A stretch of 64,000 nt of DNA from positions 2,952,501-3,016,500 of the forward strand of contig NZ_CP020083.1 of the NCBI RefSeq assembly GCF_003431825.1. Reading direction: 5' to 3'. The notes under the pieces were generated by a model. It was not told where the DNA came from and ran no database searches. It was given only the letters and a program-made list of their open reading frames with translations. The stretch comes from Blastomonas fulva (GTDB lineage: Bacteria > Pseudomonadota > Alphaproteobacteria > Sphingomonadales > Sphingomonadaceae). Below, one piece after another: positions 46,318 through 55,344 of the stretch. Every line of letters begins with the position of its first letter. The stretch's first letter is position 1. Both the position numbers and the translations under genes were made by a program.

Positions 46318-46566
46318 TTAGTCCTGACGAGTGATAACCCATGCCGTTGCGCTGGTGTGAAGCGACCCATTGCTGACGCGTTGGCTGGCGATGTAATAGC
46401 AATTAAATCCCGCATTTCCAGCGATAACGGCTCGCAACTGCGGGGTTTGGGCCGGTTGCGGGGTGGACAAATTGTCCCACCCTGCAGCATTGCCGTGATC
46501 CTGAAGCCGCTCCGATACGTTGCCGGGGTAGGCCAGGACGAGGCTTGCGACCAACCGAAATTGCAC
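46318..46566 (-). CDS. Small hypothetical ORF between murI and hemA
   Basis: 82 aa if started at GTG 46566; not recognised. The reading frame is free of stops to 46318, has GC-rich third positions, and reads as plausible protein (SLVLAYPGNVSERLQDHGNA; NCYYIASQRVSNGSLH). No clear ribosome site is seen. It lies on the same strand between murI (stop at 46601) and hemA. It could equally be chance. Confidence 0.3.
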   Translation of the reverse strand: MQFRLVASLVLAYPGNVSERLQDHGNAAGWDNLSTPQPAQTPQLRAVIAGNAGFNCYYIASQRVSNGSLHTSATAWVITRQD

Positions 46567-46600
46567 ATCGCCATGATCGAACCAGTCGATCAGCAGACGC

Positions 46601-47422
46601 TCAAAGCGTGTCGAAGCTTGTAAATCCGCGCGCCTCGAGCACCGGCTTGTAGGGTACGATGTCGCCCGCGGGGCCGGTCGCCACGAAGCGCAGCCCGTTG
46701 CCGACAAAGCTCTGGCCGCGGGTGAGATACGCGATTCGCCGGGCGATTCCTTCTGCGCCGTGCACGAAGGTGACCGGCCTGCCAAAGGCACGCGCGAGCT
46801 CGTCCTGCACCAGCGGAAAGTGCGTGCAGGCCAGCACTACGGTATCGATCGCCACTGCGCGTTCCTGGCTGACCAGTCCCGCGACGGCGCGGTCGAAGAT
46901 CGCAGGGTCGGGCACTTCGCCGCGCAGCTTCATTTCGGCCGCGCGCACCAGTTCGGGCGCGCCGAAGCGCAGGATGGTGGCGTCGCTGGCGAACTCGCGT
47001 GCCAGGTTGGTTACATAGGGCTGGCGCACCGTCGCCTCGGTCCCCAGCACGGCGATGACGCGGCTGCGCGACTGTTCGGACGCGGGCTTGATCGCGGGCA
47101 CGGTGCCGACGATCGGCAGGTCGAGCGCGGCGCGTACCTGGGGCAGGGCAATGGTCGAGGCGGTGTTGCAGGCGATGGTGATCAGCCGCGGGCGATAGCG
47201 CTCCACCAGCCGCCCGAGCAGCGCAGGCACACGCGCGGCAATCTCTGCCTCGCTCTTTTCGCCATAGGGCAGGCCTGCGAAATCGGCGGCATAGACGATC
47301 GGTGCATCGGGAAGCAGCGCGCGCGCCGCATCCAGCACCGTCAGACCGCCTACGCCGGAATCGAAGAAAAGCAGCGGCGCATCGGCAGCGATGGCGGGCT
47401 CGGCAGGCAATGAGGACGTCAT
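46601..47422 (-). CDS. murI: Glutamate racemase
   Basis: 273 aa cofactor-independent racemase that supplies D-glutamate for peptidoglycan. The two catalytic cysteines are in IACNTASTIALP and LACTHFPLVQDEL. The N-terminus LLFFDSGVGGLTVLDAA carries the catalytic Asp. Length is standard. It is divergent from plsY, with about 107 bp between the starts. Confidence 0.94.
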   Translation of the reverse strand: MTSSLPAEPAIAADAPLLFFDSGVGGLTVLDAARALLPDAPIVYAADFAGLPYGEKSEAEIAARVPALLGRLVERYRPRLITIACNTASTIALPQVRAALDLPIVGTVPAIKPASEQSRSRVIAVLGTEATVRQPYVTNLAREFASDATILRFGAPELVRAAEMKLRGEVPDPAIFDRAVAGLVSQERAVAIDTVVLACTHFPLVQDELARAFGRPVTFVHGAEGIARRIAYLTRGQSFVGNGLRFVATGPAGDIVPYKPVLEARGFTSFDTL

Positions 47423-47529
47423 AATCCCCGCTTAGCATCGCGGTCGGCGCAATCAACCATGCTTGCCAAAACCGCCGCTTTGCCTATGCACGCGGCAGAC
47501 GATTTGCCGTGCAGGAACAAGGGTTGGCA

Positions 47530-48147
47530 ATGATGAACGATCTGGCTGGAATCGCGGTGGCGACGCTCGGTGCACTGATGCTGATGGGCTATCTGCTGGG
47601 CTCGATCCCGTTCGGCATCATCCTCACCCGGATGGCGGGCGCGGGTGATCTGCGCTCAATCGGGTCGGGCAATATCGGTGCGACCAACGTGCTGCGTACC
47701 GGGCGCAAGGGGCTGGCTGCAGCGACCCTGCTGTTCGATCTGGGCAAGGGCGCTGTGGCGATCGTGATCGCCGAGGCCATCGCTCCGGGCAGTGGACCGT
47801 TTGCCGGGCTGGGCGCCTTTTTCGGGCATTTGTATCCGATCTGGCTCAAGTTCAATGGCGGCAAGGGGGTTGCGACCTTGCTTGGTATCGCGATTGCGCT
47901 TTACTGGCCGCTGGGCGTCGTTTTTGCCGTGGTGTGGCTGTCGGTGGCGTTTGCCACGCGGTTCTCGTCGCTCGGCGGGATCATGGCGGCAGCGGCGATG
48001 CCGGTGGCGGCATGGTGGTTTGGACGGGAGCAGGCTCTATGGGTGTTCGTGGTCATGCTGGGGTTTGTGCTCTGGAAGCACCGCAGCAACATCCAGCGGC
48101 TGATTGCCGGCACCGAGCCGAAGATCGGCAAGTCCTCCGCCGGCTGA
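47530..48147 (+). CDS. plsY: Glycerol-3-phosphate acyltransferase PlsY
   Basis: 205 aa inner-membrane enzyme that acylates glycerol-3-phosphate from acyl-phosphate at the start of phospholipid synthesis. The three family motifs are visible: LGSIPFG, GSGNIGATNVLRTGRKG and HLYPIWLKFNGGKGVAT. About five to seven helices. The start at 47530 has AAGGG 6 nt upstream; ATG at 47533 is nearly as good. dprA follows 24 bp later. Confidence 0.93.
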   Translation: MMNDLAGIAVATLGALMLMGYLLGSIPFGIILTRMAGAGDLRSIGSGNIGATNVLRTGRKGLAAATLLFDLGKGAVAIVIAEAIAPGSGPFAGLGAFFGHLYPIWLKFNGGKGVATLLGIAIALYWPLGVVFAVVWLSVAFATRFSSLGGIMAAAAMPVAAWWFGREQALWVFVVMLGFVLWKHRSNIQRLIAGTEPKIGKSSAG

Positions 48148-48171
48148 CCTCTGGCTTGGCGGGCCTGTCCC

Positions 48172-49284
48172 GTGCTTGATGCCGAGCATCTTGCGCGCAT
48201 TCGCCTGCTGCGCAGCGATCGCGTCGGCCCGATCAGTTTCGCCCAGCTCATGGCACGCTTCGGCAACGCTCAGGCGGCGATCGAGGCGCTGCCCGACCTG
48301 GTGCAACGCGCCGGGGGCAGGGCGATCCGGATCGCAACCGTGGCGCAGGTGACCGCCGAGGTCGCCCGTGTCGAGGCCGCCGGCGCGCGCTACCTGTTTG
48401 CCGACGATGATCGCTATCCCGCGCTGCTTGGGCATATCGACAATGCGCCGCCGGTGCTGACCGTCCGCGGCGACTTGGCGCTGCTGCAGCGGCCGTCGAT
48501 TGCCATGGTCGGCGCGCGCAATGCCTCTGCCGCCGCGTGCCGCTTTGCCCGGCAGATCGCAGGAGAGCTCGCCGAAGCGGGTTATCTCGTCGTCTCCGGG
48601 CTTGCACGCGGGATCGACACCGCCGCGCATCAGGGCGCGTTGCGGATCGCAGGGACAGGCCCCGGCAGCACCGCAGGCGTGATCGCATCGGGCATCGACA
48701 TCAGCTACCCACCCGAGAACCACGCGCTGCAGGCCGAGATGGGCGCACGCGCGCTGGTGATCGCCGAGCAGCCGCCGGGCACCGAACCGCTGGCGCGGCA
48801 CTTTCCCTATCGCAACCGGATCATCGCCGGGATGGCGCTGGGAACTTTGGTGGTCGAGGCTGCGCCCAGGTCAGGCTCGCTGATCACCGCGCGGCTGGCC
48901 GCCGAAGCCGGGCGCGACGTCATGGCGATCCCCGGCTCGCCGCTCGACTCGCGCTCGCGCGGCTGCAACGAGCTGATCCGCGGCGGCGCGACATTGGTGC
49001 AGAGCGTCGCCGACATCCTGGAGCTGGTCGAGCCCTTTGCCGGCTCCCGGACGCAGAAGGTCGCCACGCCCACGAACCTTTATGCCGCCGCAGCGCCCGT
49101 TGCCGAACCGGACGACCAGACGCGGGCAGACCTCATCAGCCTGCTCAGCCCGTCGCCTGTCGGTATGGACGAACTCGTACGTCAGTCGGGGCTGGAGAGC
49201 GGGGCGGTCCAGATGATCCTGCTCGATCTGGAACTTGGCGGACTGATCGAGCGGCATGCGGCGGGAAAGGTGTCACTGATCTGA
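48172..49284 (+). CDS. dprA: DNA-processing protein DprA
   Basis: 370 aa. The Rossmann-type DprA core (about 65-275) has IAMVGARNASAAACRFA, VVSGLARGIDTAAHQGAL, VIASGIDISYPPEN, FPYRNRIIAGMA and EAAPRSGSLITARLA. The C-terminal winged helix (about 305-370) is the DprA_WH type. DprA loads RecA on incoming single-stranded DNA during natural transformation. GTG start at 48172. It sits between plsY and topA, a common arrangement. Confidence 0.93.
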   Translation: MLDAEHLARIRLLRSDRVGPISFAQLMARFGNAQAAIEALPDLVQRAGGRAIRIATVAQVTAEVARVEAAGARYLFADDDRYPALLGHIDNAPPVLTVRGDLALLQRPSIAMVGARNASAAACRFARQIAGELAEAGYLVVSGLARGIDTAAHQGALRIAGTGPGSTAGVIASGIDISYPPENHALQAEMGARALVIAEQPPGTEPLARHFPYRNRIIAGMALGTLVVEAAPRSGSLITARLAAEAGRDVMAIPGSPLDSRSRGCNELIRGGATLVQSVADILELVEPFAGSRTQKVATPTNLYAAAAPVAEPDDQTRADLISLLSPSPVGMDELVRQSGLESGAVQMILLDLELGGLIERHAAGKVSLI

Positions 49285-49375
49285 CCTCGATTATGGCCTA
49301 TGGACGCCCTTGACGAATGCGGATAACCGGCCCCAGCTTATACGCACACGCGAGAGCTTTCAGAAAGTCCAATCA

Positions 49376-52330
49376 ATGCAACTGGTTATCGTCGAGTCGC
49401 CGGCCAAGGCCAAGACCATCGAAAAATACCTCGGCTCCGATTACCGGGTGCTCGCCTCGTACGGTCATATCCGCGACCTCGCACCCAAGGATGGCTCGGT
49501 CGATCCGGACAATGATTTCGACATGGTCTGGGAAGCCTATGCCGACAAGACGCGGCAGCTCAAGGCGATCACCGACGAGGCCAAGAAGGCCGACCGTCTG
49601 ATCCTCGCGACCGATCCGGATCGCGAGGGCGAGGCGATCAGCTGGCACGTGCTAGAGGTGCTGACCAAGCGCAAGGTTCTGCCCAAGGAGGTCGAGCGCG
49701 TTACCTTCAACGCGATCACCAAGAAAGCGGTGACCGAGGCGATGGCCGCACCGCGCCAGCTCGATACCGATCTGATCGATGCCTATCGCGCGCGCCGGGC
49801 GCTCGATTATCTGGTCGGCTTCACGCTCTCGCCGGTGCTGTGGCGCAAGCTGCCCGGCGCCAAGTCGGCAGGCCGCGTGCAGTCGGTCGCTCTCAGGCTG
49901 ATCGTAGAGCGCGAGCGCGAGATCGAAGCGTTTACCGCGCAGGAATACTGGTCGGTCACCGCGCAGATGGAGCAGGGCGGCCAGCCCTTCACCGCGCGTC
50001 TGGTGCGGCTTGAGGGCGAGAAGCTCGACAAGCTCTCGCTGGGCAACGCAGGCTCGGCCGAGGCCGCCAAGGCCAAGGTCGAGGCCGGACATTTCACCGT
50101 GGAGACGGTCGAGACCAAGCCGCTGAAGCGCAACCCGCCGCCGCCGTTCACCACCTCGACGCTGCAGCAGGAGGCCGCGCGCAAGCTCGGCTTCTCGGCC
50201 AGCCATACGATGCGGATTGCGCAGTCGCTCTACGAGGACGGCGCGATCACCTATATGCGGACCGACGGTGTGCAGATGGACCCCGGCGCGATCCAGGAAG
50301 CGCGCAAGGCGATTTCGGATCGCTATTCGGGCCATTACCTCCCTGAAACCCCGCGCCAGTACCAGACCAAGGCCAAGAACGCGCAGGAAGCGCATGAGGC
50401 GATCCGCCCCACCGATTTTTCGCGCGACAGGGCAGGCTCGGGCGACCACGCCCGGTTGTATGACCTGATCTTCAAGCGCGCTTTGGCCAGCCAGATGGCG
50501 ACTGCGCTGCTCGAGCGCACCGTGGTCGAACTGGTCGATGGCACCGGGCGTACCGCGCTGCGCGCCAACGGCCAGGTGGTGAAATTCCCCGGTTTCCTAG
50601 CCCTGTACGAAGAGGGGCTCGATGACTCCGACAGCGAGGACGGCGGCTTGCTGCCGATCATGTCCAAGGGCGACAGTCCCGCGAAGAAATCGGTCGACGC
50701 GGTCCAGCATTTCACCCAGCCCCCGCCGCGCTTTTCCGAAGCGTCGCTGGTCAAGCGGCTCGAGGAGCTCGGCATCGGGCGTCCTTCGACCTATGCCTCG
50801 ATCATTCAGGTGCTGAAAGATCGCAGTTATGTAAAGGTTGAGAAAAACCGTTTCTTCGCAGAGGAATCGGGTCGGTTACTGACGGGCTTTCTCGAACGGT
50901 TCTTTGAGCGCTATGTCGCCTATGACTTCACCGCCGGGCTCGAGGACGAACTCGACGATGTCAGTGGCGGGCGTGCCGAATGGCGCAGCGTGCTCGAAGC
51001 GTTCTGGCGCGATTTCAAGCCCAAGACCGCCGAGGTGATGGAGCAGAAGCCGTCGGAAATCACCGCCGAGCTCGATATCTTCCTCGAGCCGTACCTGTTC
51101 CCCAAAAAGGCCGATGGCGGTGATCCGCGGCTGTGTCCCAAATGCGGCGAGGGCCGTCTCGCGCTGCGCGGCGGCAAGTTCGGCGCGTTCGTGGCGTGCT
51201 CGAATTACCCCGAGTGCAAATACACCCGCCGGTTCGCCCAGGGCGGCGGCGAGGGCGATGGCGGCGACAATGGACCCGAGGAGCTGGGCAACGATCCGGT
51301 GACCGGCGAGCCCGTGACCAAGCGCTCGGGTCGCTTCGGCCCCTATGTCCAGCTGGGCGAGGGTAAGGAAGCCAAGCGCTCGTCGATCCCCAAGGATGTT
51401 CCGGGCGAGGATTTCGGGCTCGAATGGGCGCTGAAACTGCTGTCGCTGCCGCGCGAGATCGGCGCGCACCCGGAGACTGGCGCGACGATCACCGCGAGCA
51501 TCGGCCGCTATGGGCCGTATCTGTCGCACAACGGCAAGTACGCAAAGCTTGGCGGCACGATGGAGGTGTTCGAGACCGGCATGAACGCCGCCGTGGTCAA
51601 GCTTGCCGAGGCACTCGCCAATCCCGGCCGCTCGAGCCGCGCCGCGCCTGCGCCACTCAAGGTGCTGGGTACGAACCCTGCGACCGACACCGAGGTCAAG
51701 ATCATGGACGGCCGCTATGGCGCGTATGTCACCGACGGCAGCGTCAATGCGACCATCCCCAAGGATGTGAACAAGGACGAACTGACGCTGGACATCGCGT
51801 TGCAATTGATCGCCGAACGCGCGGCCAAGGCACCCGCGAAGAAGGGCAAGAAGCCTGCGGCGAAGAAGGCGGCTCCGAAGAAAGATGCGCCTGCGAAAAA
51901 GGCTGCCCCCGCGAAAAAGGCTGCGGCGAAGAAGGCCCCGGCCAAGAAGGCGGCTCCGAAGAAGCCCGCAAAAGCAGAAGCTTGCTGCATCAGTCGGGCC
52001 TTCGGGTCGTCGTTAACAGCGGCGGAAGTGCGTGCTAAGCATCGGGTATGGCGGAACAACCGATCTATTTTCACGGTATTCCCGGAAGCTCGGGCGAGAT
52101 GGTGCTGTTTGGCGATCACTGGGCCGATGGGCTTGGCGCCGTCCATGTGGTTGACCGCTCCAGCATCAAGGCCGGAGCCGACCCTGCGGGATATTTCGGG
52201 CAACTCGCAAGGAACATACAGACTCGCTTCCCGAACCAGCCGCTGCGCCTTATCGGCTTTTCGCTGGGGGCGAGCGTTGCCTTGCGTACGGCCCCATATC
52301 TGGGTTCGCAGGTCAGTGGGATCGACCTGA
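49376..52330 (+). CDS. topA: DNA topoisomerase I (3' end probably frameshifted)
   Basis: Relaxes negative supercoils through a 5'-phosphotyrosine intermediate. A Toprim domain (about 1-115) starts MQLVIVESPAKAKTIEKYLG. The catalytic Tyr lies in AITYMRTDGV (about 290). A zinc ribbon, CPKCGEG...CSNYPECKY, lies at about 587-620. After the C-terminal repeats comes a Lys/Ala-rich tail (about 821-868). As read the frame runs to 52330 (984 aa), but its last ~115 residues look non-coding and overlap the next gene by 283 bp. Removing one A from the AAAA at 51970-51973 gives an end at TAA 52014-52016, 31 bp before the next start. ATG 49376 is chosen over an in-frame TTG at 49310. Confidence 0.93.
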   Translation: MQLVIVESPAKAKTIEKYLGSDYRVLASYGHIRDLAPKDGSVDPDNDFDMVWEAYADKTRQLKAITDEAKKADRLILATDPDREGEAISWHVLEVLTKRKVLPKEVERVTFNAITKKAVTEAMAAPRQLDTDLIDAYRARRALDYLVGFTLSPVLWRKLPGAKSAGRVQSVALRLIVEREREIEAFTAQEYWSVTAQMEQGGQPFTARLVRLEGEKLDKLSLGNAGSAEAAKAKVEAGHFTVETVETKPLKRNPPPPFTTSTLQQEAARKLGFSASHTMRIAQSLYEDGAITYMRTDGVQMDPGAIQEARKAISDRYSGHYLPETPRQYQTKAKNAQEAHEAIRPTDFSRDRAGSGDHARLYDLIFKRALASQMATALLERTVVELVDGTGRTALRANGQVVKFPGFLALYEEGLDDSDSEDGGLLPIMSKGDSPAKKSVDAVQHFTQPPPRFSEASLVKRLEELGIGRPSTYASIIQVLKDRSYVKVEKNRFFAEESGRLLTGFLERFFERYVAYDFTAGLEDELDDVSGGRAEWRSVLEAFWRDFKPKTAEVMEQKPSEITAELDIFLEPYLFPKKADGGDPRLCPKCGEGRLALRGGKFGAFVACSNYPECKYTRRFAQGGGEGDGGDNGPEELGNDPVTGEPVTKRSGRFGPYVQLGEGKEAKRSSIPKDVPGEDFGLEWALKLLSLPREIGAHPETGATITASIGRYGPYLSHNGKYAKLGGTMEVFETGMNAAVVKLAEALANPGRSSRAAPAPLKVLGTNPATDTEVKIMDGRYGAYVTDGSVNATIPKDVNKDELTLDIALQLIAERAAKAPAKKGKKPAAKKAAPKKDAPAKKAAPAKKAAAKKAPAKKAAPKKPAKAEACCISRAFGSSLTAAEVRAKHRVWRNNRSIFTVFPEARARWCCLAITGPMGLAPSMWLTAPASRPEPTLRDISGNSQGTYRLASRTSRCALSAFRWGRALPCVRPHIWVRRSVGST

Positions 52331-52839
52331 TATCTGCCGCAGCCCCGCTCGGGCTGGGCGACTACCTCGGCGGCATGGCTGGCGCACCGGTGTTCAGGCT
52401 GGCAAGGTCGAACCCGGCGCTGTTTGCCGGCCTTGTGCGGCTGCAATCCGTCGCCGCGAGGCTTTCTCCGGGCAGATTGCACGATGCCCTGTTCGCATCG
52501 GCGCAAGGCGCTGATATAGCGCTCAGCAAGGACGCTGCGTTCAAGGCGGCAATGTTGCCGATCCTGCAGCAGTCGCTTGGGGCCCAACGCGCAACCTACA
52601 TCGGTGAAATCGCGCTGTACGTTCAGGGCTGGGAGGCCGAACTGCGTGAGGTCACGCAGCCTGTCACGCTCTATCAAGGCGTCGCGGACACCTGGTCACC
52701 TGTTGCAATGGCAAAAGACCTCGCGCGCCGCCTGCCCAGGGTCGAAGCCGTGCATCTGTTGGAAGGCCTCTCGCATTACTCGACCCTGCGCGAATACTGG
52801 CAGCGTTACTTCACCCAGCCCAGCCCGATCGTCTCATAG
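52048..52839 (+). CDS. Alpha/beta hydrolase
   Basis: 263 aa. Nucleophile elbow GFSLGAS with Ser72, oxyanion-type HGIPGSSGE near residue 9-17, and a late His in GLSHYSTLREYW. The catalytic Asp is probably in GVADTWSPVAMA. Substrate unknown. GC third positions and a clear ATG support this frame over the overlapping run-on of topA. Its 3' end overlaps era, which is convergent, by 34 bp. Confidence 0.85.
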   Translation: MAEQPIYFHGIPGSSGEMVLFGDHWADGLGAVHVVDRSSIKAGADPAGYFGQLARNIQTRFPNQPLRLIGFSLGASVALRTAPYLGSQVSGIDLISAAAPLGLGDYLGGMAGAPVFRLARSNPALFAGLVRLQSVAARLSPGRLHDALFASAQGADIALSKDAAFKAAMLPILQQSLGAQRATYIGEIALYVQGWEAELREVTQPVTLYQGVADTWSPVAMAKDLARRLPRVEAVHLLEGLSHYSTLREYWQRYFTQPSPIVS

Positions 52840-53729
52840 ATTTCGCGGTCCTCGTCCCAGCCTTCTTGCACCTTGACGTGGAGATACAGGTGGACATCGA
52901 CTCCGAGCACCTTGGCGAGTTCGGTGCGGGCCTTTTCGCCGATTTCCTTGATCCGCGATCCGCCCTTGCCCAGCACGATCGCGCGCTGGGTGTCGCGGGC
53001 GACCAGGATCTGCTGGTGGATTTCGACCGAACCGTCCTTGCGGGTGACGTATTTTTCCGGAACCACCGCGCTCGCATAAGGCAGCTCGGCGTGGAGCTGG
53101 TTGAACAACTGCTCGCGGGTGATTTCGGTGGCGAGAATGCGCTCGCTAGCGTCCGAGACCTGGTCTTCGGGGAAGTGCCACGCACCTTCGGGCATCGCAT
53201 CGGCGAGAAAGGCCTTGAGTTCGGGGACGCCATCGCCGGTCTGCGCGCTGACGAAGAACACTTCGTCGAAATTGCCTGCCGCGTGCAGCTTTTGCGCCTG
53301 GATCAGCAACTTGTCCTTCGCGGCGATGTCGACCTTGTTGAGCACGAGGATCTTGCGCTCGCGCCGGGTGGCGAGCTGCTCGACCAGGGTCGTCAGCCGC
53401 TCGTTGAGCTTGGCCTTGGCATCGACGACCAGTGCGATCACGTCCGCGCCGTCCGATCCTTCCCAAGCGGCGCTGACCATCGCGCGGTCGAAGCGGCGGT
53501 TGGGATCGAAGATGCCGGGGGTATCGACCAGCATCAGCTGGGTGTTGCCCGCGATCGCGATGCCGAGCAGGCGCACGCGCGTAGTCTGCGCCTTGGGGCT
53601 GGTGATCGCGACCTTCTGGCCGACCAGCTGGTTGACGAGCGTCGACTTGCCGGCGTTCGGCGCACCGATTACGGCGACGAGGCCGCAGCGGGTCGAAGCG
53701 GGGGCGGGGGCGGGTGTGGTGTCTGTCAT
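52806..53729 (-). CDS. era: GTPase Era
   Basis: 307 aa essential GTPase that binds 16S rRNA in 30S ribosome assembly. G1 is IGAPNAGKSTLVNQL, then switch regions with VDTPGIF (G3) and LNKVDI (G4). The C-terminal KH domain contains VLGKGGSRIKEIGEKAR. Its ATG overlaps the rnc stop (ATGA), as in many bacteria. The N-terminal extension is short and Ala/Pro-rich. Confidence 0.95.
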   Translation of the reverse strand: MTDTTPAPAPASTRCGLVAVIGAPNAGKSTLVNQLVGQKVAITSPKAQTTRVRLLGIAIAGNTQLMLVDTPGIFDPNRRFDRAMVSAAWEGSDGADVIALVVDAKAKLNERLTTLVEQLATRRERKILVLNKVDIAAKDKLLIQAQKLHAAGNFDEVFFVSAQTGDGVPELKAFLADAMPEGAWHFPEDQVSDASERILATEITREQLFNQLHAELPYASAVVPEKYVTRKDGSVEIHQQILVARDTQRAIVLGKGGSRIKEIGEKARTELAKVLGVDVHLYLHVKVQEGWDEDREIYETIGLGWVK

Positions 53730-54400
53730 GTCGTGTGCTCCGCCAGAAACTGCCGTGCGGCAAGCGTTTCGGCTTCCTGTTTGCTGGTGCCGGTGGCTTC
53801 CGCCATTCCCAGCCCCTTGATCTCGACCCGCACGGTAAAGCGCAGGTCATGGTCGGGCCCGGACTTGCCGAGCATGGTGTATACCGGGGTCTTGCGGTTG
53901 CGCGCAGCGGCCCATTCCTGAAGCTCGGACTTGGGGTGGCGCGGGGCGTCGCTGATTGCGTCAATGCGCTCTCCCCAATGGCGTTCGATAAAGCTGCGAG
54001 CGCTGTCCATCCCGCCATCGAGATACAGCGCGCCGATCAGCGCTTCGACGACATCGCCCAGAATGTTGGTGCTGCCAGCGCCGCCATCGTCGCGCGCCTG
54101 CTTGCCCAGCCGGATCAGCGGACCCAGGGTGCACGCACGCGCAATCTCTGCACAGCTTTCGCGCGAGACGAGGCGGTTGAGAAAGGCGGACATCTGGCCT
54201 TCTGCCGCCTTGGGGAAGCGCGAATACAGCAGATCGGCGATCACCATGCCCAGCACGCGGTCGCCAAGAAATTCGAGCCGCTGGTAATCGGGGGTCTGGC
54301 CGGTGCTGCCATGGGTAAGCGCCTGCACGAAAAGTGCGGGGTTGCTCGGCTCATGGTCGATGATCGGCGCCAGGGCCGAAAGATCGACGGAGTGGGTCAA
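53726..54400 (-). CDS. rnc: Ribonuclease III
   Basis: 224 aa double-strand-specific endoribonuclease. Signature RLEFLGDRVLGMVIADLLY (about 43-61) with the catalytic Glu/Asp, DVVEALIGALYLDGG with the second acidic pair, and a C-terminal dsRNA-binding domain (GPDHDLRFTVRVEIKGLGMA). The TTG at 54400 is the apparent start, just after GGGGAAGG and overlapping the lepB stop. No ATG fits. It is the middle gene of lepB-rnc-era. Confidence 0.94.
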   Translation of the reverse strand: MTHSVDLSALAPIIDHEPSNPALFVQALTHGSTGQTPDYQRLEFLGDRVLGMVIADLLYSRFPKAAEGQMSAFLNRLVSRESCAEIARACTLGPLIRLGKQARDDGGAGSTNILGDVVEALIGALYLDGGMDSARSFIERHWGERIDAISDAPRHPKSELQEWAAARNRKTPVYTMLGKSGPDHDLRFTVRVEIKGLGMAEATGTSKQEAETLAARQFLAEHTT

Positions 54401-55209
54401 AAGCCTTCCCCGATGCGATCCCAGCGCGCCGCGGTGATCCATGTCCACGGCAGGAACCAGCTCGCAGATCCGTCGGTGGAAAAGACGGTGACCAAAGCCC
54501 GGCCGACAAGATGGTCCTGCGGCACGATACCGATGCCCTGGCCTTCGACCGCAGGGAAGCGGCTGTCGAGGCTGTTGTCGCGGTTGTCGCCCATCAGGAA
54601 CATGTGGCCCTGGGGCACGATGATCGCCTCGGTGGTGTCGCGCGGCGCATCGATCAGGTCGAGCACATAATAGGATTTGCCATTGGGCAGCGTCTCGCGG
54701 AAGCGCGGATAGCTGCACACCGCGGTGCCATCGCTCAGCGGAACCTCGAAGCTGCGGTCATAGCAGCGGGTGTTGGGCGAGACCGGAATGCGGAAATCGG
54801 CGACGCGCTGCTTTTGTACCGGCTTGCCATTGAGCCATACCGTGCCGTCGCGCATCTCGATGGTGTCGCCGGGCAGGCCGATGACGCGCTTGATATAGTC
54901 TGCACTGGCGGTCGGCGGTGCCTTGAACACCACGACATCGCCGCGCTCGGGCTGGCCTGCGAGGATACGTCCGGGGATCAGCGGCAGGTTGAACGGCAGC
55001 GAGTAGCGCGAATAGCCATAGGACCATTTCGACACCAGCAGATAGTCGCCGACAACAAGCCTCGGCTGCATCGATTCCGACGGAATGTTGAACGGCGAAA
55101 TGATGAAGCTGCGCAGAATGAAGAAGAAAATCGCCAGCTTGACCAGAAACTGCAGGAAGTCCGCCGTTTCGGACTTGGCTTTCGGGGCGTTTGCGACGGT
55201 TTCGGTCAT
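54397..55209 (-). CDS. lepB: Signal peptidase I
   Basis: 270 aa inner-membrane protease that cleaves Sec signal peptides. One anchoring helix (about 22-42) precedes the catalytic Ser motif FNIPSESMQP. Box C/D has the general-base Lys in YIKRVIGLPGD, and box E is GDNRDNSLDSR. The start at 55209 (MTETVANAPKAK) follows AAAGGGAG. It overlaps rnc by 4 bp and leads the lepB-rnc-era operon; pgi is divergent. Confidence 0.94.
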   Translation of the reverse strand: MTETVANAPKAKSETADFLQFLVKLAIFFFILRSFIISPFNIPSESMQPRLVVGDYLLVSKWSYGYSRYSLPFNLPLIPGRILAGQPERGDVVVFKAPPTASADYIKRVIGLPGDTIEMRDGTVWLNGKPVQKQRVADFRIPVSPNTRCYDRSFEVPLSDGTAVCSYPRFRETLPNGKSYYVLDLIDAPRDTTEAIIVPQGHMFLMGDNRDNSLDSRFPAVEGQGIGIVPQDHLVGRALVTVFSTDGSASWFLPWTWITAARWDRIGEGF

Positions 55210-55344
55210 TTTCTCCCTTTGCGGACGCCCCCATGTCCCGTCAAGCCCCTCTCGACGAGCGAAGAGCCGGGTGAAGCCTCTCGCCAAGCCCGGATTGCCC
55301 CGCTAAACCCGCCGAACCGACGAACCTCAGGAAAGAGAGCTCCC

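Noticed and set aside
49310..49375. TTG-initiated 22-residue extension of topoisomerase I
   Set aside because: The family N-terminus begins at MQLVIVESPAKAK, encoded from 49376.
54511..55344. 278-codon extension upstream of pgi in the same frame
   Set aside because: Antisense to lepB, no similarity to pgi, and the ATG at 55345 has a good ribosome site.
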